Position numbers and translations under genes: made by a program. This document shows, piece by piece, positions 34,524 through 47,200 of a stretch of 64,000 nt of DNA. How positions within the stretch are numbered: position 1 is the stretch's first letter; each line of letters starts with the position of its first letter. The stretch comes from Nematostella vectensis. Its lineage: Eukaryota; Cnidaria; Anthozoa; Actiniaria; Edwardsiidae. A model generated the notes under the pieces. It did no database searches. It saw only the letters and a list, made by a program, of their open reading frames with translations, and had not been told where the DNA came from. The stretch covers positions 12,226,084 through 12,290,083 of the forward strand of contig NC_064044.1 in assembly GCF_932526225.1 (NCBI RefSeq), given 5' to 3'.

Positions 34524-36130
34524 CTTTTTTTGTCATCACGTGTCGGTTGGTACATGATCGTGGGAACTACAATATGTCACAAACAAACAGTTGCACTTTT
34601 GAGCAGTGACTCTTGCCGAAATGAAAGATTTGCAAAGCGCAAAAGGTATGGTCTTACAATACGGTTGAGTATAACTTCGTTTGCTGTTTTTATAAGATTG
34701 TGAATTTTAACTGGGGTTAGCGATGAGGATTGAAGATTTTCTTTCCTATGGCACAGTAATATGGCTTTTTGCAGAAAAGCTGCTATTTTCAGAATGACAG
34801 AAGCTATGTATGATTAACGCAATAAAACATTAAATAAATGCGTATTTCAAACTAAAATCACGCCTTAAATTATATAGCTGTGATCTCCTTTGCAAAGACT
34901 GCGGTTTCTACCTTATACTGTTGTTTTAGAACTTTATATTTACGAAAAAAGTTATGTCCATGATATTATTAATAAGGAAATAATGCATAAGACGCAATAT
35001 AAAGACGGATGGCGCTTGGCACAACAGCCAAATGCTTGAGGCTTTGGCGGAAAAAAGTAGAAGAAAAAACAGGATTTTGGCGATGTCAATATAGGTTTCC
35101 ACAGAGAGAGAAAGAAAAAAAAAGAAACGGTCAAAAGTAACTTGGTGTTTTTCTAAAAAAAAACTTTTTTTTGTATTCTTCAAAATTCGAAATTTCTCAA
35201 GAAATTTTGGATAAAGTGAGTAAACCATATTAACGAGGTAGAAAAAAAGCGTTAAAAACTCGAAACATTTGCATGCAGAATACGAGACCCAAAGACCAAA
35301 TCACGCAAATCATTTATAATCAAAATGATAAGATTAAAGATATCGTAAACAGTTATAACGAAATACCATAGAATAATGTATACACCACGACACTTACCTT
35401 CAGGTCCTTAAAACTTCATTGAAAAATTGCTAGCGAGTTCGTGTGCTACCCAGAGACAAACCAACCAAATTAATTCTCCACGCGAAGAGCAAATGGTTTT
35501 GAGTAATCTTACATCCGGGGTAGTCGGGATTTCCACCACTCAGACCACGGGTCGGAGTCAGAAAGCCATCAAACGTTTTCATGTTGCACAGGTGGTACGG
35601 ACCTCAAAAATGATTTTTTTTTTGGCAAATGAGTTTAACAATTTGAAACCAATATACATTTATTCTACATGGGATGAAGAATGGAATACCACATTTGTAT
35701 TTCATTAGCGTTGCTATGGTTACCGGTAATAAGGGCAACGCCAAGATTTTTGGATACGGTACTAAAAACATAATATCTCCACTCCATTTCATTTAAAAAT
35801 GTTCAAACTTGCAGACAATGTTGTTAAATAGTATAACTACTTCAAATATTTCCCCCAAAAAATCTAGTCTAGATCAGAACTTTCGTCTGTGGCATTGACC
35901 AGCATCACTAAAATCTAATTTTTAAAGGACATATTACACTAAACAGCTTGTTTGTAGTTCATTTTGTGCATTGATATTCCATATACATGCCCTGAAAAAA
36001 TCAAGCAAATCCATAAAATTCTTTTTCTTTAATCATTGCTAGAGGTTTGGTGATACACGGAAATTTAACATTTTGAGAAATAGCTGACTAAAAATAAAGT
36101 ATTGTTATTCACAAGGTTTTAGTCCATTAG
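31690..36130. other. Intergenic desert
   Basis: Over 4 kb without a recognisable gene. It contains an AT microsatellite near 34483-34520. One less AT-rich frame at 35427-35708 (+) might be an orphan exon, but it has no family match that I recognise. All other frames are short and AT-biased. Confidence 0.5.
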
Positions 36131-36138
36131 TAAGCCAT

Positions 36139-37275
36139 TTTGAGACTTAAAATGCTCCAGCAGCATAAGCTGGGCCTTCCTTTTGCTTTTTCTTGTCATC
36201 CTTATTCTTTTTTCTTCCCCTGAGCACCTTTCTCTGCTTTTAAGTGCTCTCCTGAGCTTTGTGCTCCGAAACCCGAACACGGGTAATGTCCTGTAGCAAA
36301 CAGCCTGCCTCAGTATATTTGCCTGGGGGGATATTTAGGGCAGTTAACAGCTTTGGAATAGAGCTTGCCCCCATATTGAATGTAGAACTGCATCATAAAG
36401 TCCCAGTTCAAGTATGTCTCTCCCTACGTATACTTCCTTGCCAAACCATACCGTTGAAGGACTCGTTCTGGTTCTGGGTCTTCCCATGGAGACACTTCTC
36501 CAGTAATGAGTCAGAACTAAGCCTAGCATACACAGGTTTGCATTTTTCAATTATTTCCCTTGGGAGTCCAGCACCATGCTTGTATGTATTACTGTGGCTA
36601 GCCTTGTCCCGCTGATAGTTACACCAGCTTGTAGAGCCTTCTGGGCACCGGTCATGTGCTTGGTGCTTCTCATTAGAAGCACAGTAAAAAAAAGCTAGCA
36701 AGCACTGCCTTCTTCATTCCTTCCAAATTTCCAACATTGGACCGAATTGCAATGCCATAATAGTTTTGAAGTCTATCAATTTGATGGTCTGTAAGCTTGC
36801 CCTGACCCCCAAGGCCAGGGTTTTCTCGCTTCAGCTTACGTAGTGCGGAGCCAACACGCTTCTGTACGTGGCCTATGCACTCCTTTTTTTCAGCTGTTAT
36901 GCCCATGTCCTCGTAAACATTCTCGACCCTAGCGAATTCTTTTGAGTCTCCATCTCCATAATACTCTGTGTAGCGAAGGTAACGCGTTTCTGTTGATCTC
37001 TTGAAAATGCGCTCAACACCTTCTGGCTCCATGGCAGGAGCCGAGCCTTTAAAGTTGGCCTTGCAGTTGACATGGTCAACTTTCCATTGTTGGTACTCTG
37101 GGCTTGCTTTGTCCAAATGCTCATGTAGCTGGTATTGCTTACATGATACCGTCAAAGCCTCAACATCAAGAACATTGCCAGTATCAATAGAAATGGCTGA
37201 TACACAGCCATTTAGGGAAGAGTAGCCTTTCCTTTGCCACGTGCCATCAAAAGAAGCACCACACAGGTTTCGTAC
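36139..37275 (-). pseudogene. Broken Mutator-like (MULE) transposase
   Basis: Reading the - strand from 37275 down, the segments match the animal Mutator-like transposase family: FDGTWQRKGYSSLNG, ISIDTGNVLDVE, RYTEYYGDGDSKEF, GHVQKRVGSALRKLK, GKLTDHQIDRLQNYYGIAIR and GNLEGMKKAVLASFF. After a frame break in a poly-T run near 36690 it continues DRCPEGSTSWCNYQRDKA and HGKTQNQNESFNGMVW. After another shift it continues ELGLYDAVL and the basic tail KKKQKEGPAYAAGAF. At least two frameshifts and a missing N-terminus make it a dead copy. Confidence 0.88.
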
Positions 37276-37978
37276 GCTTTTGAAAGAAAAATAATCCAGG
37301 ACTTTCCAGGACTTTTCAAGGACTGTTTTATAAAAATTCAAGGACTCCCAAATAAACGTTTGAATTAAAAAAGGTAAATACAAGTACACACACCATGTGT
37401 CATTTTTTTATTTCTTGACCTATAAGCGTTTGTTTCCCAAGTAAAGTTTCAATAATAATAACAAAGTGTAATATATCTTCTACTTTTGTGGCATTGCACA
37501 AGAGTTTGATCTCAGTTTTCCAGTACGTATTCGTATCTAACATATGGTCTGTACATAATAGGGCAATGCTGGGTTCAAATTCGTAGTTTAGTAATAAATG
37601 CATGGCACAAGGACTCTTGTTAAAATAACACGACGTTTTCTTGGGCTCGTATGCAGACATAATTATATCGCGACGTATGCAAACATAATTGAACCTCATT
37701 TTCAAATCATCAATTTAATTTGTATTGTCATTTAGCCCGTTAAATCATCTGAGCCGTTCAGTTTCTTTCCTAAAGCGCTCGCCTGCCTTCCTCTCAACTA
37801 AAACCAGAAACATCGCCAAAGCCAGGCTGGGCGATTACCATAGGGAACACAGGTCAAGAATGTCAAACAATGGTTTGACAGATGAAAGCCCAAAACAAGG
37901 GATGTTTTGAAAACGTGTGCCCCGGTTCAAATGATTTTAGCCGCGAGAAAAGCTCAGACTATTTGGTATCAAATGGGT

Positions 37979-38703
37979 TGCTCTTTTAGATTTCGGCCTT
38001 GCGAGTGAGATCTGCAAGTTCATCTTCAACGTCCTTTAATGCCTTCTGCTTTTCTTTCGCGCATTTTCTGAGGGCATCAGACTGATGCATAATTTAAATT
38101 ATTGAATAAGGCCTGGATCCATTTGGTTGGTACAATAAATAAATCTCAGTAGAGAGCAGGATCCTAGATCCCCCAATAATACCTTTGATCAGTCAACACA
38201 AAAGGTGTTTATGCTGGCTCCGCTTTTAGGCAGTGCTGAGCCTTTTCTTCTGCCTCATTTGCAAATTTGTCGGCATCAAACTGCAGCGATGCAATTTCGC
38301 AGGACAGCCGCATTCTTTTCTTCTCTAAATCCTCTTCTCTTTCTTTGCATTTTCGCTTGCGGTTTTCTTGGATGGTTTTCGCCTGGGCCTTTCTCTGCTC
38401 GTCAATATATTCAACATATCGCCGTCTTCCTTGACTTGCGGCGTCCAACAGCTGCTTACTAACCCCGAGCTTCTTCAGGCCTCCGATGTGCGTGATGTGA
38501 TCATGGATGACTCGCTGGGTAGTGAAGCTTCTTTCTTGCAAGTTTTCCACCATCCCTTGGCGATTAACTGAGAAACCTCGTTCCACGGTAGCTTGACCAT
38601 GTGATAAAACCAGAAGTACTTTGACAAGCTTCCAAAGCTTAGCTAGCGAACTCTGGGAAGCAATGTGCTGTGCAAGGAAGGTACCCAATCTGTCTTCCAC
38701 AAA
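37979..38703 (-). pseudogene. hAT-like transposase C-terminal fragment
   Basis: The frame 38700-38209 (-) holds LWKLVKVLLVLSHGQATVER followed by GFSVNRQ, a dimerisation-type hAT motif, then a basic coiled-coil tail. A related short end (KCAKEKQKALKDVEDELADL, then a stop) lies at 38094-37979, separated by about 115 bp of unrelated sequence. The transposase core and DNA-binding domain are missing. It is a relic, not a gene. Confidence 0.7.
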
Positions 38704-41245
38704 ATTAAACTTCAGAAAGACTTTTTTCTGGGCGACTTTATTTTTGCGAATCTTTTAAAATCGCGAAATTAAAGTGACGCGAAAATCAAGTTTAATAATG
38801 TAAAAAAATATGCACAAAAAAAGAAAGCGATGCATTGTAAGAGAAAATAGGATACAAATAAAATCAATAAAATATAAATTTTATAAAAACAACGGGAACA
38901 ACGCGGCAACCAACGGTCAATGTAAAAGGAAGTCGACATCATGTTTCTACTGACTATGCTACTCCATTTCAGCGCGGAAGTTGTTCTGTAAATCACTCAT
39001 TTGCCGCAGTCGTTTTCAGGTTTCCCATTAGTGAAGAGCTTTATTACACGGTGCCGACAAGTTTTCTACGTGATAGCCTATCGCCGTTTAACACAGAAAA
39101 AAAACTGCCGCCGACGAAAAGCTTTTGGTAAAGTAGCCACTAAAAAGGCACCGTGTAAGTTGTTATTTTAGCATGCTCGGAAAGCAAGGCGGGGACTCTA
39201 TGTTTTTTGTGTGCTTCACGTGAAAGGGATGGATTTTTTCTACAATGGACAATGGTTACCTCAACGGGTGTATTAGTACTTTTACTTTCAAATAACTAAT
39301 GTTTTTACCAATCCGTTCGATAGTTTCCTTTATCAGGCCTCGTTCAAACTCCTCACAACTCAAACTCCAAACACGCGATCAAACGGCTACAACACGCATT
39401 AACTCTAATGTCGAATTTGAACATGTTCAAACACAGGTAGCCCATTTGTCCCTAATGATATTTACGGTAAAAATGGGGCGAACAAAATTAGTGAAAAAAA
39501 AAAAACTAGTTGAAAAGACGTGTGTAGTCTAGTGTTGTATTTATGTTTACTTTTTGCGTGTTCTCTGACCGTATTAAAGCGCCTTTTTCAAGATTCACGA
39601 TTCGAATTCTTACCAGAACGAAGTTTCCCTGCTAGCAGAGGCTTATTTTATGATTCGTCGCGTGATATTTCTACGGAGGACGCCGTTTCGAATGCGGGCT
39701 TATTATCCCGCAGCGGATATACGTTTCATGCATGCGCTAGTCATTGTGGGCTCAAATAGTGGCCAGTAATTAATGAGCGGAGCATGCGCTCTGGATCTCG
39801 TCCACGATCGTGGACGGCGGTTTGATCAAACGAACTTGCGACCCATGGCAGAGGTATCTTTTCCTCGCGAACTCCAGCAAAGCGAAATACAGAGAAAAGA
39901 GGTCTCTGCTAGCAGGGAAGGACGAAGTGAAAGGTGGTCAAGTAATAAGCCAAAGACGCGGGGAGACTGGGTCGAATCGATCTCCTTCCTACAAAGCCGT
40001 TTTACAAGATATGGGAACAACCACATTCATGTGTTGCACACTTATTGTTTTACCTTTCGACCGCGTTTTGTTATGAATACGGCCCGGAGAGATATACTCT
40101 CAAGATATACTCTCAAGTCCTCAATGAATGATTTCACCATATCTTATAAAGCTGTTTTGTAGAAAGGATTTTTCTCCAAGACCGCAATACAAACTCTCTT
40201 GTGAAATCGCTCTTTTGGTGCAAAACGCCTCACGGCATTTCTTGAACTCTGAACTGGCTTATTTTGGACATAATTTTGTTTTTCGCCCTATGTTTACCGT
40301 TAAATATCATTATGGAAAGATAAAGAGCTTGGGCTACCTGTGGTTCACAATTAATCAGAGTGCGTAAGAGTGCAAACGGTCATGAGAGTTGGAACTCTCA
40401 TCGCTCTCATCTCCGCAGTCACCAGCTTACTTCCGGTCGATAACGTAACAATCTGCGATGATTTTTAACTGAAAACGCGAAAAAAATATTTCAAAATTAT
40501 AAAAGCAATGAGTCTATTGGAATTTTTTTCGAGGATATGAATGATATATTAGAGCGGATGGCCTGTTTAATATCGCGGATTCTATAGATTCGTTTTTAAG
40601 CCTAGGTGCATTGAGCATCCTAGATGTCAGCGTACGAGTTCTGCCTGCCTGTCTACCTGCGCGAACTTTAATGTGGTCTTTCTGTGCTTTTCGCAACACA
40701 GTAATCCTTGAATTATCTTTAAAATTCCGGTGTGGTAACTTCCGGTTAAAGCTTTAGTAAGTATAAAACGCCTTTTGCCTACCTGTGACCTCTATACTCA
40801 ATGTAAAGCCGAAAAATATTTATAAGTCTTCCATGTGGACTTTGCGTGCGCGAAACAACAGAGACACGACACGGATAATTCAACAGATAGAAACAAACAG
40901 GAAAAGCTTTGTTAGCAGGGTACACCACGGGTTAAGCGTTACGGCTAAAAAGGCGAATTGCTCACCGAGGAGAACAACACCCACTTCAAGTATGCTCGTC
41001 AGTCGGGAACAGAGGAAAGTCTCGACTATGAACGAACGTTCATAGAGACGATTGAAGATGGAAGAAAACACCAGATGAGCGCTCACTTTTTTTTCTATTT
41101 CCTTTTCATTCATTCTTTCCTTTCTCCGTTTTCCTTGTACACAAGCAATACAATATGTCTTCCGGTATTAAATAGGATGATAACAAAGTCTCGGGTGACT
41201 TTATGCATGTTTCTAAGCGAAGTGTGATCAGGACATTAGTTCATC
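38704..41245. other. Intergenic, 3' of DCAF13
   Basis: No gene is recognised. A small inverted-repeat element at 39627-39917 is listed separately. Frames between 39.7 and 41.2 kb are short and unconvincing. The region next to 41245 should include the DCAF13 3' UTR. Confidence 0.5.
39627..39917. mobile_element. Small inverted-repeat element with CCCTGCTAGCAGAG ends
   Basis: The left end CCCTGCTAGCAGAG and the right end CTCTGCTAGCAGGG are perfect inverted repeats 291 bp apart. I could not define a clean target duplication. There is no transposase frame, so a non-autonomous DNA transposon is likely. Confidence 0.5.
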
Positions 41246-44200
41246 TTATTTCACAACCGATACAACTTGCTTCCGCCTCTCTGCGACGCGAGGAACAGTT
41301 CCAGGTTTACTATGAAGTCGCCGATTCTCTTCCCTAAAACACAGGAAATTGTCAAGACAATATAACACAAAGATTTCATGATTCATGATTGATTTCATGA
41401 AAAGAGCTAATAATACTTTCATCTATTTCAACTTTCTCATTGAATGAGTTCTGTAGGGTATGTAAAAGATATATCGACCAAACTACTTTAATAGATACTG
41501 TAGCGTTTCAATCCTGTTTCAACTTTCCGTTTTGTTTTTAGTACTTCTGGACAGCTGAAGATTTAGGGAGTGTCCATTGAATACCCCTGGGGGTAGGGGT
41601 GGGGGAGGGAGGGAGGGGGAAGATGTTAAGGAGGGAAGGAGAAGCTTTAAAAATTTTAACCTCCTAAGGGGGGGTTCCGATAAACAAAAAGGGGGCCCAA
41701 GGATGTCTCTGGATTGTTTTTATGAGTTTTACTAAAGTCTTACGGCCTGAAATGTCGTCTTGGGTCAAAAATTTTCCCCGTTCCGTATTTGAAGGGCGAA
41801 AGTTCAGAATAATCCCACTGCTTAAAATTTGTATTGCAGAAGAACATAGAACGTGCGTATGAGACCACATACTTCCGTCTTTCCGAATCCATGATCACTC
41901 TCTTTTCCTTCGCTGCCTTGAAGATCGCCTTGGGCACGTGACGATGCCTAGCAAAAAACAGGTCAAATTTAAAAATAAACAAGTGAACAAATGCAGCTGG
42001 GATGCGAAATTACACTGGGGGATACAACATGTTCGAGTCTAGGGCGCGTGCTGGAGGGCAACGGAACACTGCTTCTACACCTATTTCAATGAAGGTTGTC
42101 ATTGCAAATGGCAAATGGCGATTGGCAAATGGAAGTTCTACGACCGAAAGTAACCATGCGTCTCGAGGAATATGGAAAAATCAAAACAATTATCCATTAA
42201 AGGTTACCAAACATTGCTGGACTTTATTGAACTCATTTAATTTTACGAATAATTAGTACCCATTAGCCATTTGCACCGACAACCTTTTGTGAAATAGGTG
42301 TATGTTCGAAATACGCGACTTGCACTGAGAAATCACGTGACTATTTAGGATAATAATAATAATAATAATCTTTATTGAGGAGAGCTTTTTCATTTAAAAT
42401 GATTTTCAAAAAGGACCTCGACTTATAAATAATAACAGTAATCTATAAAAAATATATGGAAAAAAAAAATTAAGAAAAAAAATATATTGTTGATATATCG
42501 TTACATTAAAAAAAATACTATGATAAAAATACCTAGGTTAAAAATTGAGAAATACTACGTTTAAAAGTACAAATATTTGTGCATCTCTTAATGTCCTGGC
42601 TAAGTGAGTTAAAATCCTTGACTGCATGGTACTCAGTTCTTTGTTTGCCCCAGTTTCTTTTCACACTAGGGAGCCTAATATTACATTTGTTTCTGGTATT
42701 ATAATTATGTTGATCTTCGAGTTTTAACAGATCCATTTCATGCTCTACGAGACCATTTAAACATTTAAAGACATATACACATCTTCTAAGAAAACGCCTC
42801 TTTTCTAGAGGTAACCACTTAAGTTTGGCTAAAGCGTCTGTTGCCGACGAGTACAGTGGTCTATCAAGTATTATTTTTGCAGCCTTGTTCTGGAGGATTT
42901 GTAAATTTGACATGATAGTGACATTATGCTTATCGCCCCAAACTAAATCAGCATATTCGAAAAGCGGCAGAACTAGACTATTATAATAAAGAAGTCTAGC
43001 TCTAAAAGGCAATAAATGCTTAATGCGCCTTAGAAGACCGAGTCTTTGGTTGATTTTGCCAGATAAATATTCAACATGCTCTGACCATGTCAAGTCGGAA
43101 GATATGAATACTCCAAGATATTTGAAATTACTCACATTAGATACATTGTAATTTGAAATCGACACAGAAAGTTTGATTTTACTCTCTAGTTTCCTGTTGC
43201 TGCCTAAGAGCATACATTTCGTCTTTTCCAAATTTAGTGTTAGCTTGTGATCGTCTATCCATTTAGCAACGGCCAAAAGATCTTGATTGAGGTTATCGCT
43301 CAACTGCTTAGAGGAAGAACCATAACAGTAGATCACAGTATCATCCGCATAAAGAGAGGCACAGCAGGACTCCAAAACATCGGGCAAGCTGTTTATGTAG
43401 ATGACAAACAGCAACGGGCCCAAGATGCTTCCTTGGGGCACCCCGTGAGTGACTGGAAGTTCCTCGGACAATGAATTACCGCAACATGTGCGCTGTGTTC
43501 TGTTGGCCAGATAAGAACGGAACCATGCCAGGGGGTTTCCAGATAGACCGATCTCAGTTAATTTCTGCAACATGATTTCATGGTCCACTGTGTCAAAGGC
43601 CTTTGTTAGATCGATAAACACGGCCCCACACAGCTTACCCTGTTCCATATTCAACAGAACCTCGTCAACAAATGATGACAGCGCAGATACCGTAGATAGA
43701 CCCTTTCTGAAACCAAACTGCTTGCTCGAGAGTAAACCGTTGGAGACCAAAAATTGATACAATTGTGAGTGTATTGCTCTTTCTAGGATCTTGCTAAGTG
43801 TAGGTAGAATAGAAATCGGTCTGTAGTTGGATGCATTTGTCCGTTCGCCTGACTTAAACAATGCTGTAATTTTTGAACACTTCCACAGCTTCGGGAATTT
43901 ACCTGAGCGAATCGATAAATTTAACATGTTGGTAATAGAAGGAGCGATTGTGCGAGCAGAGTTCTTTAACAATCTAGCACTGATTTTATCCAGCCCAATG
44001 GCTTTGTTAACTTTCAGTGATAAAAGCTGCTCGAGCACAAAAGATTCGATTAGTTCAATCAGTTGGAATTGGCACGTTTGATTTGAAACCGAGCTCTGAT
44101 TTGATTTGCATGTGGTGAACTTGTCAGCCAGGCGTTGTCCAATGGAAGCAAAAAAGCAGTTCATTGCAGTCGCAATAGAACTAGGCGTTATGTGTTGAAT

Positions 44201-47200
44201 ATTATCAGTAATGATGCATTGAATAGATTCCGAAGTTGATTTACGATTACAAGCTTCATTTACTGCTTTCCAGATTTTACCGGAGTCCCCTTTCGATTCC
44301 TCGATCATATCGCAATAATACTTCGACTTTGAAGATTTCACCAGTTTGTTAACCTTGTTCCGCAAATTTCTGTATGTTTTCCAATGGCGCTCTGTGTTTA
44401 ATTTCCGCGCTATCCGGTGAGCGATGTCGCGTTCTTTCATTGATTCACTGATTTGATTATTCATCCAAGGAATTGGTGTTCCCTTGACACGCTGCCGTTT
44501 GATTGGTGCGTGGTCATCCGCAACTTCCAAAAACAATTGATTCCAAGTCAACAAGGCGTCATCAATATCATCCATACTATTAACTATGTGCCAGGGGACA
44601 TTCCTTAGATCATCATTAAATGAATCAGCGTCAAAATTCTTATAAGAACGATATTCAAGCATTCTTGGTTTAGCTTTAGTAAAAACGCCTGCCTTGATGA
44701 CGCAAAAAACCAAGTAGTGATCGCTGAGGGGAACCGGTACAACGCCCGAATTTGCGATACGATGCTCTTTATTGACAAAGATCAAGTCAATAAGGGTCCG
44801 GGAGGTGTCAGTTATACGCGTCGGCTCCTTCACCAACTGAGTGAAATGGAATGTGCGTGCAAAATTAAGCAGTTTTTGCTTATCACTTTTCGGTAATTTT
44901 GAATTTGGCATCAAATTTGCATTTAGGTCTCCTAAAATGACGACGTCCGAGTTATCTAGGTCAATAGCTGGCATACTATCTTGGAGAGATGAAATGAACG
45001 ATGTTAAGTCAGCATCTGGTGCTCTATATGCGCTGCAAATGAGTGTTGGCTTGCATTTTTCACGGATCAATTCAATCCATAAACATTCCTGACCACCAGT
45101 GTTGATATCATTTCGCAATCGAAAAGCCAAATCATCCCTCACAAAAGTAGCAACTCCACCATATCCCTCTTTAGTTCCAGATCGATCTCGCCTAGCACAA
45201 ACAAAACCAGGAAGATTAATTTCTGCATCGGCTGTTTGGCTATCCAACCATGTCTCGGATAAAGTTAGAACGTCTATTGTTCTGCTGTCAATTCCTTCAA
45301 GGCGCAGAGAGTCCGTCTTGTTAATGAGACTCCGAATATTCAAGTGAGCAATCTTGAGACCTCGGGTGTTTTTGATATCATTTAAAGCCAGGTAGCCAGG
45401 ATTTGACTCAATATCACCAGCCAGGGCAATAAGGGCCAGGGCAAAGCAGGCACGATGAAAGAGCTTACAAAACATTACGCATTTAAGCGGTCCATTGAGC
45501 TCTTTAACTTTGGTCGAGGTCTTCTGATGGAATGAAGTACTTGCAATTACAGCCCTGCAACTTGTCTGTGATATAAAATAAATGTCTCTGTCGTTGAGAA
45601 GAGTGTTCTCCCTTACATAAGAAGGCTTGTCACTATTGAAAACCATATATATACAGAGAAACAGACACAAATTTGTAGAGAGCCTAAAATTGCGTCCGAC
45701 CGCCATGCCTGATTGCCGATACATCTCTGTCGAGGATGGCAAACTCGCACGCGCTCCGCCTTTTGGCGGCAAAATAACAACAACAAAACGCAACTTATTA
45801 AGTGCTTACCGTACGAATCAGCCAGAATGTTTTTTTGTAAAAAAGGGCGTATTTTTTAAGGTTTTTGAATTTTTTCGCCGCTTTCTGTCTTGACGGCCGC
45901 AAATATTCCTGTGGTACATTGGCTCGAATTTGAAACTCAAAGCGTCACGTGATTACTTAGGGCAAACAGCCTATTACTGCAGCTCTCATGATGTGGGAGC
46001 ATCCTCGGTGACCCAGGGCGTCGCGTAGATCGGGCACACAGGGAGCGCGCGAGAAAAAAAAATCGGAGATCAACGGAAACTAGCTCATGTCAGAACCGGG
46101 AATACAACCTCGTACCCAGACGTGAGGAGTCCAGGCGGCACAGAGCAACTAGGTCTTGCTCTTAGTTGTTTGTCAATACACTATATAATACTTAATTGGT
46201 ATATAAAACTGGGAACCTTGCAATAACAAGCGATTTGATTGGTTGAGAAACTCAGGATAAGATGCAATATACACCTTCTAGGAGGTGGATATTTTCCTGC
46301 ACCCCGAAATGAAGCAAAATGGCGGGTGAAATAACCGATTTGCAAGTGTTTCCGAAAAGAAAATGGCTCTAAAGCTCGTTTTATATTATATTTCGCCACC
46401 ATCCACCTCAATGGAAATGGTATATTGTTAAATATACACTTAATCCTGTATGCTTGAAAAATATCAGGGAAAAAATATTTTAACTTCCGTATTTACGCAT
46501 ATAACAAGTAAATAGCTCGGCTACTGTACCTTCGGATGCGGCTTATTTGTGGGTGGAATTTAAATCTTTCTCTCAGACGTGCACTGTATGTAAATGCCGC
46601 TTTTTCTCTTGGGGCAAGCTGGAAACAAGGCAAAACCTTTTAAGTAAAAGAGATTTTGACACGCAAATACATATAAACTTTAAAATAAAATCCATCTATA
46701 CAGAAACTTGTGTTTGGAAAAAAATAAAAGGCAACACTTTTTGATTTTCAGTTTTGCCTCTTACGTAAAAATACAATGCAAAAAAAAAATCGAAAGAGAC
46801 ATTAGATTTTTCAAAGAATTGATATTACATCAAAATGTACTATCACTTAGCTTTGATGCTCAGACAAAGAACCTCTTTGGGGAAATTTTGAGAATCAAAT
46901 CACTTCCAGTATATTTATAATTTTATTTAACAGCATCATAATCATCAAGATATGTTGTTTTAATGGAAAGTAATCATAGTTTAGTTATGGATATTTTTTG
47001 GACTCCTGTATTGTAAACAAAGGATAACAAAGGAGTGGCTAACATTCTTTAGAAGCAGGCCCACAATCCTCAAGGGAATGATATATTTGTTATATGTATA
47101 TATTTTTTTTTTACTTTCTTACCGTTCCTAGCTTTTTGGAAGCTTCTGCTTTCCATATTCTATGAAAGAAAGTCACATGTATCAATATTCTTGCAACATT

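Noticed and set aside
35427-35708. 93-codon + strand frame that looks less AT-biased
   Set aside because: No domain, no clear splice partners; noted only as a possible orphan exon.
39960-39990. Possible tRNA B-box (GGGTCGAATCG)
   Set aside because: No A-box, acceptor stem or cloverleaf can be drawn around it.
45627-45893. 88-codon + strand frame at the 5' end of the LINE
   Set aside because: It is antisense to the LINE ORF and has no independent support.
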